Assembly (NCBI RefSeq): GCF_000430665.1 | Contig: NZ_AUML01000009.1 | Span: 104,483-168,482 of the forward strand | Length of the DNA stretch: 64,000 bases | Direction: 5' to 3' | From: Aquimarina muelleri DSM 19832 | GTDB taxonomy: Bacteria > Bacteroidota > Bacteroidia > Flavobacteriales > Flavobacteriaceae | Part shown: positions 1 to 9,534 of the stretch, one piece after another | Layout: every line of letters starts with the position of its first letter | Position numbering within the stretch: the stretch's first letter is position 1 | Program-made: the position numbers and the translations under genes | The notes under the pieces: generated by a model | Told to the model about the DNA's origin: nothing | Database searches by the model: none | The model's input: only the letters and a program-made list of their open reading frames with translations

Positions 1-663
1 TGTTGCAATGCTTATTTTAATGCCAGGTATATGTTTTAATACATTCACACAAGACTCTATAGTTGCACCAGTAGTTACAATATCGTCAACCAAAAGAATG
101 TGTTTATTTATAAGTAAAGACTCTTTTTGTGTTCCAAATGTTTCAACAGTATTTCTCCATCTATTCTTTAGTTTATGTTTAGATTGTTTTTTATTATAGG
201 AAATTTTTTTCAATACACAATTTATGTACTCGGCATTCAGTGTTTTAGCAATTTCAATTCCAAATTTTTCTACTTGATTATACCCTCGTTGTCGCATTCT
301 TCTTTTGTGTAAAGGAACAGGAATTACTATGTCAATGTCTTGGTATTTAGTAGATTGTTGTAGTTCTTGTCCTAGCCATTTTCCTAATTCAATCCCTATT
401 TCTTCTTGTCCTCTATATTTTAAATTGTGTAATAAGTTTTGAACTAAGCTATCTTTGTAAAAAATAAAAAGAGAAGTGGCATTTTCAATTTTGACACGAC
501 CATAAAATACTTTTTCAATTTTTTTTGCGTTTACGTTATGAAAATTCCCTAATGGGAGTTGATGTCTGCAAGAAGTGCAAAGCAATTTTTCGTTTTTATA
601 TAATGGGCTGTCACATGCTCCACAACATATAGGAAAGAACAAATAAGCTAAGTCTTTTAGCAT
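1..663 (-). CDS. ComF family phosphoribosyltransferase (3' end cut by window edge)
   Basis: Reading the minus strand from an ATG at 661-663 gives 221 uninterrupted codons that run off the left edge. The N-terminus has a zinc-ribbon-like set of cysteines (Cys13, 14, 17, 29 and 32). The C-terminal half contains the phosphoribosyltransferase PRPP loop, VDDIVTTGAT, preceded by the IPVPLHKRRMRQRGYNQ region typical of ComF/GntX proteins. Family members are about 230 residues, so only the last few residues should be missing. In naturally transformable bacteria ComF acts in the cytoplasm during DNA uptake; its biochemical substrate is not settled. The gene is divergent from the coiled-coil protein at 737. 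Confidence 0.9.
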   Translation of the reverse strand, partial: MLKDLAYLFFPICCGACDSPLYKNEKLLCTSCRHQLPLGNFHNVNAKKIEKVFYGRVKIENATSLFIFYKDSLVQNLLHNLKYRGQEEIGIELGKWLGQELQQSTKYQDIDIVIPVPLHKRRMRQRGYNQVEKFGIEIAKTLNAEYINCVLKKISYNKKQSKHKLKNRWRNTVETFGTQKESLLINKHILLVDDIVTTGATIESCVNVLKHIPGIKISIAT

Positions 664-736
664 TTTGATAAGGAGATTAACATTAATTATTATATTTAGC
701 CATTAAAATAACCATCAAAAATTATAAATTTTAATT

Positions 737-1618
737 ATGACAACTCAAAACAATAACTTGACCCTTAAGATTCTAATTGGTGTTTTAGCAGCGCTTTTGC
801 TTATTTTAGGGATATTTACGTATAAGTTTTATAACGAAGAGAAGCAAAATAAAGCAATTTTGCAACAAGAAAAAGATCTTATTGAAAGCGAATTAGGAGA
901 ATTAATTACAAAGTATGACAATGCTATTGCTCTTAATGAAGTAATGGACGACCATTTGCTTAAAGCAAAAGAAAGGATTGTAGTCTTATTAGATAGTGTA
1001 AAAGACAATGATGCTAACTTAGCATTAATCTCTCGCTACAGAAGAGAAGTTGGTAAACTTAAAAAAGAACGTGAAAGATTATTTAAACTAGCCGATAGTT
1101 TAACAGTAGCAAACACTCAATTGACAACAGATTTAGATAGTACTTCTGTAGCTCTTAATCAAAGAATTATCTTATCAGACTCTTTACAAACGCAAAACAG
1201 CAAGTTGGCTGAAATCGTTGAAAGAGGAGCTGCTCTTACTGCTGCTAATATAAAAGCAGAAGGAGTAAGAGTTCGTAACAACGGTAAAATAACAGATGCT
1301 TCTAAAGCTAGCAGAGCAGAAAAAGTAAGAGTTTGTTTTACGCTTTCTCCTAATAAGTTAACAGAAAAAGGAGATAAAGAACTTTTTGTACAGGTTATTA
1401 ACCCAGAAAACAATCTTATTGGGGATAAAATATCTGTAAATTTTGATGATGCAGTACTTACTTATAGTGGTCGTAATAAAGTGTTTTATGAAAATGAAGC
1501 TTTAGACGTTTGTGTATTAGTAGATGCGGCAGAAGGAGAACTTGTTAAAGGGAACTATGTAGTAAACCTTTTCTCTGGACCAAGAATGATTTCAAATACA
1601 CAATTTGAATTGAAATAG
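737..1618 (+). CDS. membrane-anchored coiled-coil protein, function unknown
   Basis: The 293-residue product has one N-terminal transmembrane helix (about residues 10-31) after a short polar start, followed by a long heptad-like, Lys/Glu/Leu-rich region (about 32-180) likely to form a coiled coil. The C-terminal part (about 190-293) is beta-rich. This looks like an inner-membrane protein with a periplasmic rod and a small C-terminal domain. I recognise the type as a conserved Flavobacteria protein but cannot name a function. It stands alone, with its own strong terminator downstream, and is divergent from the ComF gene. Confidence 0.8.
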   Translation: MTTQNNNLTLKILIGVLAALLLILGIFTYKFYNEEKQNKAILQQEKDLIESELGELITKYDNAIALNEVMDDHLLKAKERIVVLLDSVKDNDANLALISRYRREVGKLKKERERLFKLADSLTVANTQLTTDLDSTSVALNQRIILSDSLQTQNSKLAEIVERGAALTAANIKAEGVRVRNNGKITDASKASRAEKVRVCFTLSPNKLTEKGDKELFVQVINPENNLIGDKISVNFDDAVLTYSGRNKVFYENEALDVCVLVDAAEGELVKGNYVVNLFSGPRMISNTQFELK

Positions 1619-1633
1619 TATTTGTAGAAAAGT

Positions 1634-1676
1634 AAAAAACCGTCATGTTTTATAAAAAAAATATGACGGTTTTTTT
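1634..1676 (+). terminator. intrinsic terminator after the coiled-coil gene
   Basis: A stem AAAACCGTCAT / ATGACGGTTTT with an A-rich loop is followed by a run of T, 16 nt after the stop codon at 1618. The A-run before the stem means it could also work in reverse. Confidence 0.85.
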
Positions 1677-1748
1677 ATGCTTTTATCAGAAATTACTTTT
1701 AAAGAACATTAATTCTATAAATTCATTTTCAATTTATTTTAATTCAGT

Positions 1749-1756
1749 TATTTTTG
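1749..1756 (+). promoter_or_regulatory. -7 element (TATTTTTG) of the glyS promoter
   Basis: TATTTTTG matches the Bacteroidota -7 consensus TAnnTTTG and ends only 4 nt before the ATG of glyS. The transcript would be leaderless or nearly so. No clear -33 TTG is seen at the expected distance, so this is a partial match. Confidence 0.4.
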
Positions 1757-1760
1757 CGGA

Positions 1761-3296
1761 ATGGCACAACAAGAAGATAAATTTAAAAAGGTGATTTCCC
1801 ATGCTAAAGAGTATGGGTATATTTTTGGTTCTAGTGAGATTTATGACGGACTTAGCGCTGTATATGATTACGGGCAAAATGGTGTAGAACTTAAAAAAAA
1901 TATAAGAGAATATTGGTGGAAAAGTATGGTGAATATGCACCAAAATATTGTAGGGCTTGATACCGCAATATTTATGCACCCTACAACCTGGAAAGCTTCT
2001 GGGCATGTTGATGCTTTTAATGATCCTCTTATTGATAACAAAGATTCTAAAAAAAGATATAGAGCAGACGTGCTTATTGAGGATTATGCCGAAAAACTAT
2101 ATCAAAAAGCACAAAAAGAAATCGGTAAAGCCAAAAAACGTTTTGGAGATGATTTTGATGAAGCACAATTTATAACCACAAACCCAAGAGTTGTAAAATA
2201 TCTTTCACAAAAGGAAGAAATAATACAACGTATGGCAAAGTCTTTAGAAAACGAAGACCTTGCAGATGTAAAAGCATTGATTGAAGAGTTAGGAATTGCA
2301 GATCCAGAAACTGGATCCAAAAACTGGACAGAAGTGCGTCAATTTAATTTGATGTTTGGTACCAAATTAGGAGCATCTGCAGAATCTGCTACAGACCTAT
2401 TTTTAAGACCAGAGACAGCACAAGGTATTTTTGTAAACTTTTTAAACGTGCAGAAAACTGGTCGTATGAAAATACCATTTGGTATAGCACAAACTGGAAA
2501 AGCATTTAGAAATGAAATTGTAGCAAGACAATTTATTTTTAGAATGCGAGAATTTGAACAAATGGAAATGCAGTTTTTTGTTCGCCCAGGAGAAGAAATG
2601 AAATGGTACGAGTACTGGAAAGAAACTAGATTAAACTGGCATTTATCTTTAGGTCTAGGTAAAGAAAACTATCGTTTTCATGATCACGATAAATTGGCAC
2701 ATTATGCAAATGCAGCAGCCGATATAGAATTTAACTTTCCGTTTGGATTTAAAGAGTTAGAAGGGATACACTCTAGAACAGATTTTGATCTTAAAGCACA
2801 TGAAAAGCATTCTGGTAAAAAACTACAATTTTTTGATCCAGAACTTAAAGAAAGTTATGTTCCTTACGTAGTAGAAACTTCGGTAGGATTAGATAGAATG
2901 TTTTTAGCAGTATTGGCTACAGCTTTACAAGAAGAAGAATTAGAAGATGGTACTAGTAGAGTAGTATTAAAATTACCAGCAGTTGTTGCGCCAGTAAAAG
3001 CAGCAATACTTCCATTGGTTAAAAAAGATGGCTTACCAGAGATTGCAGATAAAATTGTAGAAGATCTAAAATGGAAATTTAATGTTATCTACGACGAAAA
3101 AGATGCAATAGGTCGCCGATACAGAAGGCAAGATGCTAATGGTACTCCATTTTGTATTACTGTAGATCACGATACTATAAAAGATAATACAGTTACTATT
3201 AGAGATAGAGATACCATGGAACAGAAACGAGTGCCCATTGCAGATCTAAAAAACATTATTGCAGAAAAAACCGATGTAGAGTATTGGTTAAAATAA
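1761..3296 (+). CDS. glyS: glycyl-tRNA synthetase (single-chain, dimeric type)
   Basis: Class II aminoacyl-tRNA synthetase of 511 residues, charging tRNA-Gly with glycine in the cytoplasm. It belongs to the homodimeric alpha2 form (archaeal/eukaryotic type, also in Bacteroidota), not the alpha/beta GlyQ-GlyS form. Visible features are the start YGYIFGSSEIYDGLSAVYDYG, the LRPETAQGIFVNF motif, the class II motif 2 region (FRNEIVARQFIFRMREFEQME), and motif 3 (SVGLDRMFLAVL) before a C-terminal anticodon-binding domain beginning near residue 405. Length is typical for a bacterial member. It is monocistronic, with a TATTTTTG promoter element just upstream and a terminator downstream. Confidence 0.97.
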   Translation: MAQQEDKFKKVISHAKEYGYIFGSSEIYDGLSAVYDYGQNGVELKKNIREYWWKSMVNMHQNIVGLDTAIFMHPTTWKASGHVDAFNDPLIDNKDSKKRYRADVLIEDYAEKLYQKAQKEIGKAKKRFGDDFDEAQFITTNPRVVKYLSQKEEIIQRMAKSLENEDLADVKALIEELGIADPETGSKNWTEVRQFNLMFGTKLGASAESATDLFLRPETAQGIFVNFLNVQKTGRMKIPFGIAQTGKAFRNEIVARQFIFRMREFEQMEMQFFVRPGEEMKWYEYWKETRLNWHLSLGLGKENYRFHDHDKLAHYANAAADIEFNFPFGFKELEGIHSRTDFDLKAHEKHSGKKLQFFDPELKESYVPYVVETSVGLDRMFLAVLATALQEEELEDGTSRVVLKLPAVVAPVKAAILPLVKKDGLPEIADKIVEDLKWKFNVIYDEKDAIGRRYRRQDANGTPFCITVDHDTIKDNTVTIRDRDTMEQKRVPIADLKNIIAEKTDVEYWLK

Positions 3297-3306
3297 TTTT
3301 CAAACT

Positions 3307-3342
3307 AAAAAAAGCTTTCTTTTAAAAGAAAGCTTTTTTTTA
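3307..3342 (+). terminator. bidirectional intrinsic terminator after glyS
   Basis: Perfect stem AAAGCTTTCTTTT / AAAAGAAAGCTTT flanked by A- and T-runs, starting about 10 nt after the glyS stop. Confidence 0.85.
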
Positions 3343-3440
3343 GTAATAACTTGGGATAAAATGTTTTGTAATTATCATATTCTGAAGTTAAGTCGTATTT
3401 TAGACGTAATAAAAAAAATCAGGTATTAAAATTATCACCT

Positions 3441-6428
3441 ATGTTATTTAAGAAAATTATAGTTGTTTCCTTTCTGTTTTTTGTGACAATAGTTTTTTCA
3501 CAAGAAAAAAAAATAATGAAAGCGAGTAAGGTTACTACCGCTACCTATATGAAAGAAGTGCAACCACTGGCAAAAAGAAAATTAATGCCTGCACAGCCAA
3601 GAAAAGGAGATATTAATCCAAGAAGATCAGACGCTAATAAAATTGTTCCTGGTAAAGGATTTCCCAGAGGTACAGATCCATTGCTTGTACGTCAAAAAAA
3701 TAATCAAAATATAAGAGCAGGAAAAGCACCATCTCTTACATTTGATGCTACTTCTAGCTCTCGATCACCCACAGATCCTACAGGGGCTATAGGGCCTAAT
3801 CACTATGTTAGTGCAAGAAACTCTGCCTTTGCTATACATGATAGAAATGGAAATACAGAAGTTGCTTCTTCCTCATTATCTAATATTTTTTCAGGCGAAA
3901 TTTTAGGAGATCCTATTGTCTTTTATGATCATTTTGCAGATCGTTTTGTGATAACACAATTTTCAAATACTCCAGATGGCTTTTTGGTAGCAGTTTGTCA
4001 GGGTTCAGATCCAGTAAATGATAAATGGTATACCTATAGATTTAACACAGATGCTTTTCCAGATTATCCAAAGTTTTCTATCTGGTCAGATGGATATTAT
4101 GTGACTACCAATAAAAATCAAAATGCAATAGGAGATAATGAGGTAGTGTATGTAATGGAAAGAGATAAAATGCTGATAGGCGACGAAAGTGCTAAAATGA
4201 TTGGTTTTCCTCTTCCAGGAGGAAATACAGGTGGTTTTTATAGTACAGCTGCTTTTAATGCCTTAGGAAACGAATTGCCTCCTGATGGAGATGCAAGAGT
4301 AGTTTATTTTCAGGATGATGAGTGGGAGGATGTAAACCAAGATGCATTAAAATTCTGGAAAATAGATGTTAATTGGTCAGCTCCTCGTCAATCAACCATT
4401 ATAGAGGCAGAAAATATAGCAGTTACACCATTTGACTCTGTGTTTGATGGAGGATCGTTTAGTAATATTCCACAACCAGGTGGTACTGGTCAAGATATAG
4501 ATGTGCTACAAGGAGCAGTTATGTATGCTACTAATTACAGAAGGTTTTGCGGGTATAACTCTGTAGTGCTTAATTTTGCAATAGATATAGACCCAGTAGC
4601 AGATAATATATCAGGGATACGATGGTATGAGTTACGCCAAAATGGGGATGGGCAACCTTGGACTGTTTTTCAAGAAGGAACTTATACCTCTCCAGATGGT
4701 AAAAGTGCGTGGTGTGGTAGTATGGCTATGGATATTTTTGGTAATATAGGTATGGCATATACCACAATGGGTACTATAGCAAACGGAGCAACAGCAGATA
4801 GCTTTGTTTCTATTCGATATACAGGCAGATTTGCAGAAGATCCTCTTGGAACAATGACTATTTCAGAGCAAACGATTAAAGAAGGAACTGGAGCTCAGGT
4901 TAATGGAGGAGAACGTTATGGGGATTATGCACATCTTACGGTAGACCCTTTGGATGACCAAACTTTTTGGCATATTGCAGAATACTTTGAACCTGTAGCA
5001 GAGAATGCTAGAAATGTAGTAGGAGTTTTTAAAGTAGCAGAAGTTGTTACAACAGATGTAGGAGTAGTACGTATGGATACCCCAATAGGAGATGCTAAAT
5101 TTAGTACAGCAGAAACAATTACGGTAACTATTAAAAATTTTGGAACTACTACCCAAAGTGATATTCCAGTTAGTTATTCTGTTAATGGAGCTATAGCGAT
5201 TAATGAGTTGTTTGCAGGGCCTCTTAATCCAGGACAAACAGCTTCTTTCTCTTTTGTAGCAACAGCAGATCTTAGTGAAAAAATCACACATACTATCGAA
5301 GTGCAGACAAATTTGACTGGTGATGTTACGCCAGAAAATGATTGTACTACCAAAAAATTAAGAAATTTATTTCCTGTAGATGTAGGAGTATCAGAACTGG
5401 TTACACCAACATCAGATAGTGGGGTTTCGACTGCTCCAGAGCAGGTAACTGTAACTATTTTTAATTACGGTAGTGAATCTCAGTCCAATATTCCTGTATT
5501 TTATATTTTGAACAATGGAGATACTATAAGTGAAGTATTTTCAGGAACTGTACCATCACAAGAGTCTGTAAATTATACTTTTACTGTAGACGCAGATGTA
5601 ACAGGGATTGGCAGCTTTGAATTTAGAACAGGAACAGAATTACGAGGCGATCAGGATACATCTAATGATGTTATTACAACAACGATAGAAAGAGTATTTT
5701 GCAGACCAACTTCAGATTGTAATCAATTTGGAGATGGGATTACTTATTTTCAATTATCTAATGTTACGAATGCACCTATTATTTGTAACACTGGGTACGA
5801 AGATTTTACTAAAGATATAGATTTCAATATTAAGTTAAATCGTTCTGTTGGAGCATATGTGCTAACCATACAAACAGGATTTGCAAATGCAGATGGGGCA
5901 GAACGTTTTTCTTTATGGATCGATAGTAATGATAATACAGTTTTTGAAGAATCAGAACTACTATTAGATAATATAATTGTAAAAAAAGCAAATACAAATC
6001 AAGATATTATACTTTCTCTTACTAAAGAAATTCCTTTAGGAAAGCATATTCTTAGAATTCGTGCAGGAGATGTCGATACAAATAATGGTGCGCCTTTAAA
6101 TGAGCCCTGTGGCTCTATGCAACAAGGTACAACTCATGATTATGCGGTGACTATAGGAGAGAGTAAAAAGGCAAGTACAGAGGTGTTTGTGGTTAATAAT
6201 TCAGACAACCAGTTTTTGATCACTAAGCAAGATACTGGATTAGAAAAAGAATTACGCGTATATATTTTTAATGTACTAGGGCAAATAATTGCTTCTAATC
6301 TGGTTCAAAAAGATGCTAATGACAGATTTGCATATAGTATAGATATGTCTTATGCAAAAACAGGAGTTTACTTTGTTAGATATGGGGAAAAGAAAAAAGG
6401 ATACTCTGCTAAGTTTGTAGTAGAGTAA
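3441..6428 (+). CDS. secreted multidomain protein with type IX secretion sorting domain
   Basis: The 995-residue protein starts with a Sec signal peptide (cleavage near VFSQ, residue 21). A large N-terminal domain (about 75-530) resembles beta-propeller-like exported proteins (SPTDPTGAIGPNHYVS motif). Two CARDB-like beta-sandwich repeats follow (about 535-640 and 643-750, both opening with DVGV), then a GEVED-like domain (about 780-905; FSLWIDSNDNTVFEESEL). The end (about 915-995) is a type A C-terminal sorting domain (VYIFNVLGQII, TGVYFVRY). Such proteins cross the outer membrane through the type IX system. No catalytic residues are obvious; an adhesin or matrix role is an inference. It converges on the lipoprotein gene with a one-base gap. 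Confidence 0.88.
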   Translation: MLFKKIIVVSFLFFVTIVFSQEKKIMKASKVTTATYMKEVQPLAKRKLMPAQPRKGDINPRRSDANKIVPGKGFPRGTDPLLVRQKNNQNIRAGKAPSLTFDATSSSRSPTDPTGAIGPNHYVSARNSAFAIHDRNGNTEVASSSLSNIFSGEILGDPIVFYDHFADRFVITQFSNTPDGFLVAVCQGSDPVNDKWYTYRFNTDAFPDYPKFSIWSDGYYVTTNKNQNAIGDNEVVYVMERDKMLIGDESAKMIGFPLPGGNTGGFYSTAAFNALGNELPPDGDARVVYFQDDEWEDVNQDALKFWKIDVNWSAPRQSTIIEAENIAVTPFDSVFDGGSFSNIPQPGGTGQDIDVLQGAVMYATNYRRFCGYNSVVLNFAIDIDPVADNISGIRWYELRQNGDGQPWTVFQEGTYTSPDGKSAWCGSMAMDIFGNIGMAYTTMGTIANGATADSFVSIRYTGRFAEDPLGTMTISEQTIKEGTGAQVNGGERYGDYAHLTVDPLDDQTFWHIAEYFEPVAENARNVVGVFKVAEVVTTDVGVVRMDTPIGDAKFSTAETITVTIKNFGTTTQSDIPVSYSVNGAIAINELFAGPLNPGQTASFSFVATADLSEKITHTIEVQTNLTGDVTPENDCTTKKLRNLFPVDVGVSELVTPTSDSGVSTAPEQVTVTIFNYGSESQSNIPVFYILNNGDTISEVFSGTVPSQESVNYTFTVDADVTGIGSFEFRTGTELRGDQDTSNDVITTTIERVFCRPTSDCNQFGDGITYFQLSNVTNAPIICNTGYEDFTKDIDFNIKLNRSVGAYVLTIQTGFANADGAERFSLWIDSNDNTVFEESELLLDNIIVKKANTNQDIILSLTKEIPLGKHILRIRAGDVDTNNGAPLNEPCGSMQQGTTHDYAVTIGESKKASTEVFVVNNSDNQFLITKQDTGLEKELRVYIFNVLGQIIASNLVQKDANDRFAYSIDMSYAKTGVYFVRYGEKKKGYSAKFVVE

Positions 6429-6429
6429 T

Positions 6430-6801
6430 TTATTCCTTTCTTTTATGAATTTCTGAAATCGAAACGGGGCGAGCATCATTGCATCTGCTTGGCATTCTAA
6501 GGCTGGCAAATTTTATCCAAACTTGTTCAGGGATTTCGGTTTTAAAAAACTCATTAATATTAATAGGATCAAGATTGTCTTTATACGCTTCTACATTTAG
6601 GATATAAGGACAATCTTTGGATTTATTAACAAGTATAGTTCCTTTTGCAAACCCTTTTTCTTGCATATCTGTAGCATTTTCGTTTTTAGCGATAACAGGA
6701 GAGTTACTAGTATTAGCAGTATCTTTCCCTCCTTTTGAAGGAGCACAATTATAAGTACTAAGCAGCAGTAGTGCACAAGCTATTTTAAGCATATTCTTCA
6801 T
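6430..6801 (-). CDS. small putative lipoprotein, function unknown
   Basis: The 123-residue product begins with Lys residues, a hydrophobic stretch and a Cys at position 19 (LLLSTYNC). This is an imperfect lipobox of the kind tolerated in Bacteroidota, followed by a Ser/Asn/Gly-rich linker. The remaining ~70 residues (about 50-123) hold a small domain with a conserved-looking Cys (DCPYILNVEAY) and an RMPSRCNDARPVSISEIHKRKE end. I do not recognise the family. It is convergent with the T9SS protein gene. Confidence 0.7.
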   Translation of the reverse strand: MKNMLKIACALLLLSTYNCAPSKGGKDTANTSNSPVIAKNENATDMQEKGFAKGTILVNKSKDCPYILNVEAYKDNLDPININEFFKTEIPEQVWIKFASLRMPSRCNDARPVSISEIHKRKE

Positions 6802-6951
6802 GATTTGTGGTATTATCTATAGACTAGAATTATAAAGATCCTAAAAAATAATTAGAATAGAACAGGATTTAGCAGATTAAAAAATATCGATATAGTATTC
6901 ATTTTCTTTCATAAGTTTTATTTTTACTAAAAATTAAAATCGAATACTTCC

Positions 6952-7716
6952 ATGAAAATCGCTTCATACAACGTAAACGGAATCCGAGCAGCAATAAACA
7001 AAGGTTTTTTAGAATGGTTACAACAAGCAGATCCAGACGTAATCTGTCTTCAGGAAATAAAAGCCAATAAAGAACAATTAGATCTGGATATGTTTGCAGA
7101 GGCAGGATACGCTTATAATTATTGGTATAGTGCCCAAAAAAAAGGATATAGTGGTGTCGCTATTCTGTCTAAAAAAGAACCCGATCATGTAGAGTATGGT
7201 ACCGGGATAGAATATATGGATTTTGAAGGGCGTAACTTGCGGGCAGATTTTAATGGCGTATCTATAATGAGTCTTTACTTGCCAAGTGGTACCAATATAG
7301 ATCGCTTAGAACATAAGTTGCAATACATGGCAGATTTTCAGACCTATATAAACGATCTGAAAAAAGAACGACCTAACCTTGTTATATTAGGAGATTATAA
7401 TATTTGTCATCAGGCAATAGATATACACGATCCGGTGCGTAACAAAAACGTATCTGGGTTTTTACCAGTAGAGCGAGAATGGATAGGAAACTTTATGGAT
7501 AGTGGTTTTATCGATTCGTTTCGACATTTTAATACAGAACCAGACCAATATTCCTGGTGGAGCTACAGAGCAAATGCCAGAGCAAATAATAAAGGCTGGC
7601 GATTAGATTATGGTATGGTATCTACGCCATTACAAGATAAGTTAAAAAGAGCCGTTATTTTATCAGAAGCTAAACATAGTGATCACTGCCCTATTGTTGT
7701 CGAGTTAGAGGTGTAA
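6952..7716 (+). CDS. xth: exodeoxyribonuclease III
   Basis: The 254-residue enzyme belongs to the ExoIII/AP-endonuclease family, which removes nucleotides 3'-5' and cleaves at abasic sites during base excision repair. Landmarks are the start SYNVNGIRAAI, the metal-binding LQEIKA (Glu near 37), the YLPSGTN region, GDYNICH, the NNKGWRLDYGMVS block, and the catalytic HSDHCPI near the C-terminus. Length is usual for the family. It is followed 85 bases later by the OmpA-like lipoprotein gene on the same strand; whether they are co-transcribed is unclear. Confidence 0.96.
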   Translation: MKIASYNVNGIRAAINKGFLEWLQQADPDVICLQEIKANKEQLDLDMFAEAGYAYNYWYSAQKKGYSGVAILSKKEPDHVEYGTGIEYMDFEGRNLRADFNGVSIMSLYLPSGTNIDRLEHKLQYMADFQTYINDLKKERPNLVILGDYNICHQAIDIHDPVRNKNVSGFLPVEREWIGNFMDSGFIDSFRHFNTEPDQYSWWSYRANARANNKGWRLDYGMVSTPLQDKLKRAVILSEAKHSDHCPIVVELEV

Positions 7717-7800
7717 TTTTAATAAACAAAAATAGGTAGTAAAGTAGATATTAAGCTTCTTTATTTTTATAGTAAAAACAACCCCATAAATTAATAAAAA

Positions 7801-8760
7801 ATGATTAAAAAAATTCTATGTATGATACTTGTAGGAGCGTTAATGACCTCTTGTGTAAGTACCAAAGTATATAAAGAATTAGAAAGTAAATATGCTCGTC
7901 TTAAACGCGAAAATCGCAAAACTAAAGATCAGTTAGCAGGTTTAGAAAGAACCAGTGAAGCAGATAAAAAAGCACTGGAGCAATTAGATGCTGAATATCA
8001 AAAGCTAAAAGCAGAAAGAGACGATCTGCAAGGAAACTATAATGCTACTTTGGCTAATTATGAAAACCTAAAAGACTCCTATGACGCTTTAGAAAAAAAT
8101 AGCTCTAATGCCATCGCCGCCAATAGCAAAAAAAATAGAGAGCTGCTGGCAAGGTTAGAAGAAAAAGAAAGAGCCCTTGCCACAGAGCGTAACCGTTTGG
8201 ATGCGTTAGAAAAAGAAATAGCAGCACGCTCTAAGCGAGTTAACGAGTTAGAAGGACTAATTGCAGCAAAAGATGCCAAAATGCAAGCATTAAAAACCGC
8301 GATATCCAAAGCCCTGCGCAATTTTGAAGGAAAAGGACTAACGGTAGAAGAACGTAATGGTAAAGTATATATCTCTATGGAAAACAAATTACTGTTTGAG
8401 TCTGGTAGTTGGGCAGTAGGGACACAAGGAAAAAAAGCAGTACAGCAATTAGGAGAGGTATTGGCAGAAAACCCCGATATAGCGGTGTTGATAGAAGGGC
8501 ACACCGATGATGATCCTTATATTGGTAACACACAAATAGCAGGCAACTGGGATCTGTCTACCAAACGGGCTACGGCAATTGTAAACATTTTGTTACAAAA
8601 TAAAGATATAGACCCACAAAGTCTTACTGCAGCAGGTAGAGGGGAGTTTGCCCCTGTAGCGTCTAATGAGACTACCGATGGTAAAAGTAAAAACAGGCGT
8701 ATAGAGGTAATCCTAACTCCAAAACTGGATGAAATTACCAAATTGTTGAATGATATATAG
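7801..8760 (+). CDS. OmpA family lipoprotein with coiled-coil stalk
   Basis: A lipoprotein signal (MIKKILCMILVGALMTSC, lipid-modified Cys18) leads into a long Lys/Glu/Leu/Ala coiled coil (about 25-180). A C-terminal OmpA peptidoglycan-binding domain (about 195-305) follows, with LFESGS, IEGHTDDDPY, LSTKRATAIV and SKNRRIEVIL. The build predicts an outer-membrane-anchored protein that spans the periplasm and grips peptidoglycan, comparable to Pal/YiaD-type proteins. A strong terminator follows directly. Confidence 0.92.
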   Translation: MIKKILCMILVGALMTSCVSTKVYKELESKYARLKRENRKTKDQLAGLERTSEADKKALEQLDAEYQKLKAERDDLQGNYNATLANYENLKDSYDALEKNSSNAIAANSKKNRELLARLEEKERALATERNRLDALEKEIAARSKRVNELEGLIAAKDAKMQALKTAISKALRNFEGKGLTVEERNGKVYISMENKLLFESGSWAVGTQGKKAVQQLGEVLAENPDIAVLIEGHTDDDPYIGNTQIAGNWDLSTKRATAIVNILLQNKDIDPQSLTAAGRGEFAPVASNETTDGKSKNRRIEVILTPKLDEITKLLNDI

Positions 8761-8783
8761 TAGACTTAAAAACCTATACATAT

Positions 8784-8815
8784 AAAAACAGCGACCTATT
8801 TGGGTCGCTGTTTTT
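8784..8815 (+). terminator. bidirectional terminator after the OmpA lipoprotein gene
   Basis: Stem AAAAACAGCGACC / GGTCGCTGTTTTT with a short loop. It lies between the converging genes ending at 8760 and 8833 and can serve both. Confidence 0.88.
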
Positions 8816-8832
8816 GTATGTAAAGATTTGTT

Positions 8833-9237
8833 TTAGTTAAACAAATCTTTCAATATATTTTCTACATCAGCATCTTGATTTTCTGCCAAAGAATTTTTTA
8901 GTTTTAGGAGTTTAGCTTGAAAAGTTTCAATTACACGTTCAGCATTCATTTTATCTAATAAGATACTTTTTCCAGCTGTAGTTAACAAAAGATATTGGTA
9001 ATGATTTAAATCCTTAGGTTTAGATGTGTCTAATTTTTTTTGTACAGATATAGTTCCTTTGCCAGTAATTACAGAAATTACATTACCAGCTGCGACAACT
9101 TTATCAGTTTGTTCGCCAAGATCTGTAGCTAATGAATATACTTGATCAAAAACTGTAGTAAGTACTCTCCAGTCTTCTTGAGCTTGAGAAGTTAATCCTG
9201 CGCCTAGCATAAATAGTAGTAGAAATAATTTTTTCAT
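8833..9237 (-). CDS. small secreted protein, function unknown
   Basis: The 134-residue product has a clear Sec signal peptide ending SQAQ (residue 20). The mature part is predicted alpha-helical, with LATDLGEQTDKVV near 37 and a long charged helix (about 95-134). No enzyme motif or named domain is recognised. It is transcribed alone toward the OmpA gene, ending at the shared terminator. Confidence 0.75.
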   Translation of the reverse strand: MKKLFLLLFMLGAGLTSQAQEDWRVLTTVFDQVYSLATDLGEQTDKVVAAGNVISVITGKGTISVQKKLDTSKPKDLNHYQYLLLTTAGKSILLDKMNAERVIETFQAKLLKLKNSLAENQDADVENILKDLFN

Positions 9238-9534
9238 AATGTTTGGGTGTTTAATGTATTATAAGTTTATAGGTTAATTACACCGGTTATTTAACGAGAC
9301 AAAATGCTTTTTATTGTTAAAATAACCTTAAAAATCGACTCAAATTAGGCAATTTATTTCATAAAAACCAAAAAGCATGCCACGAATTTAGTAAACAAAA
9401 ATAAAATCCTTAATTATGCATCTAGTAAAAAAACAAACTATTTTTACATAAAAGTTTAAAAATAAGGAAAACAGGTAACAAAAGGACGTTCCCAAACGTT
9501 TATTATACCCAATTAATTTAAAACTATAGAACAA

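Noticed and set aside
4863..5291. 142-codon minus-strand frame inside the T9SS protein gene
   Set aside because: Cys/Tyr/Asn-heavy translation caused by the complement of the sense codons; the plus-strand domains are clear.
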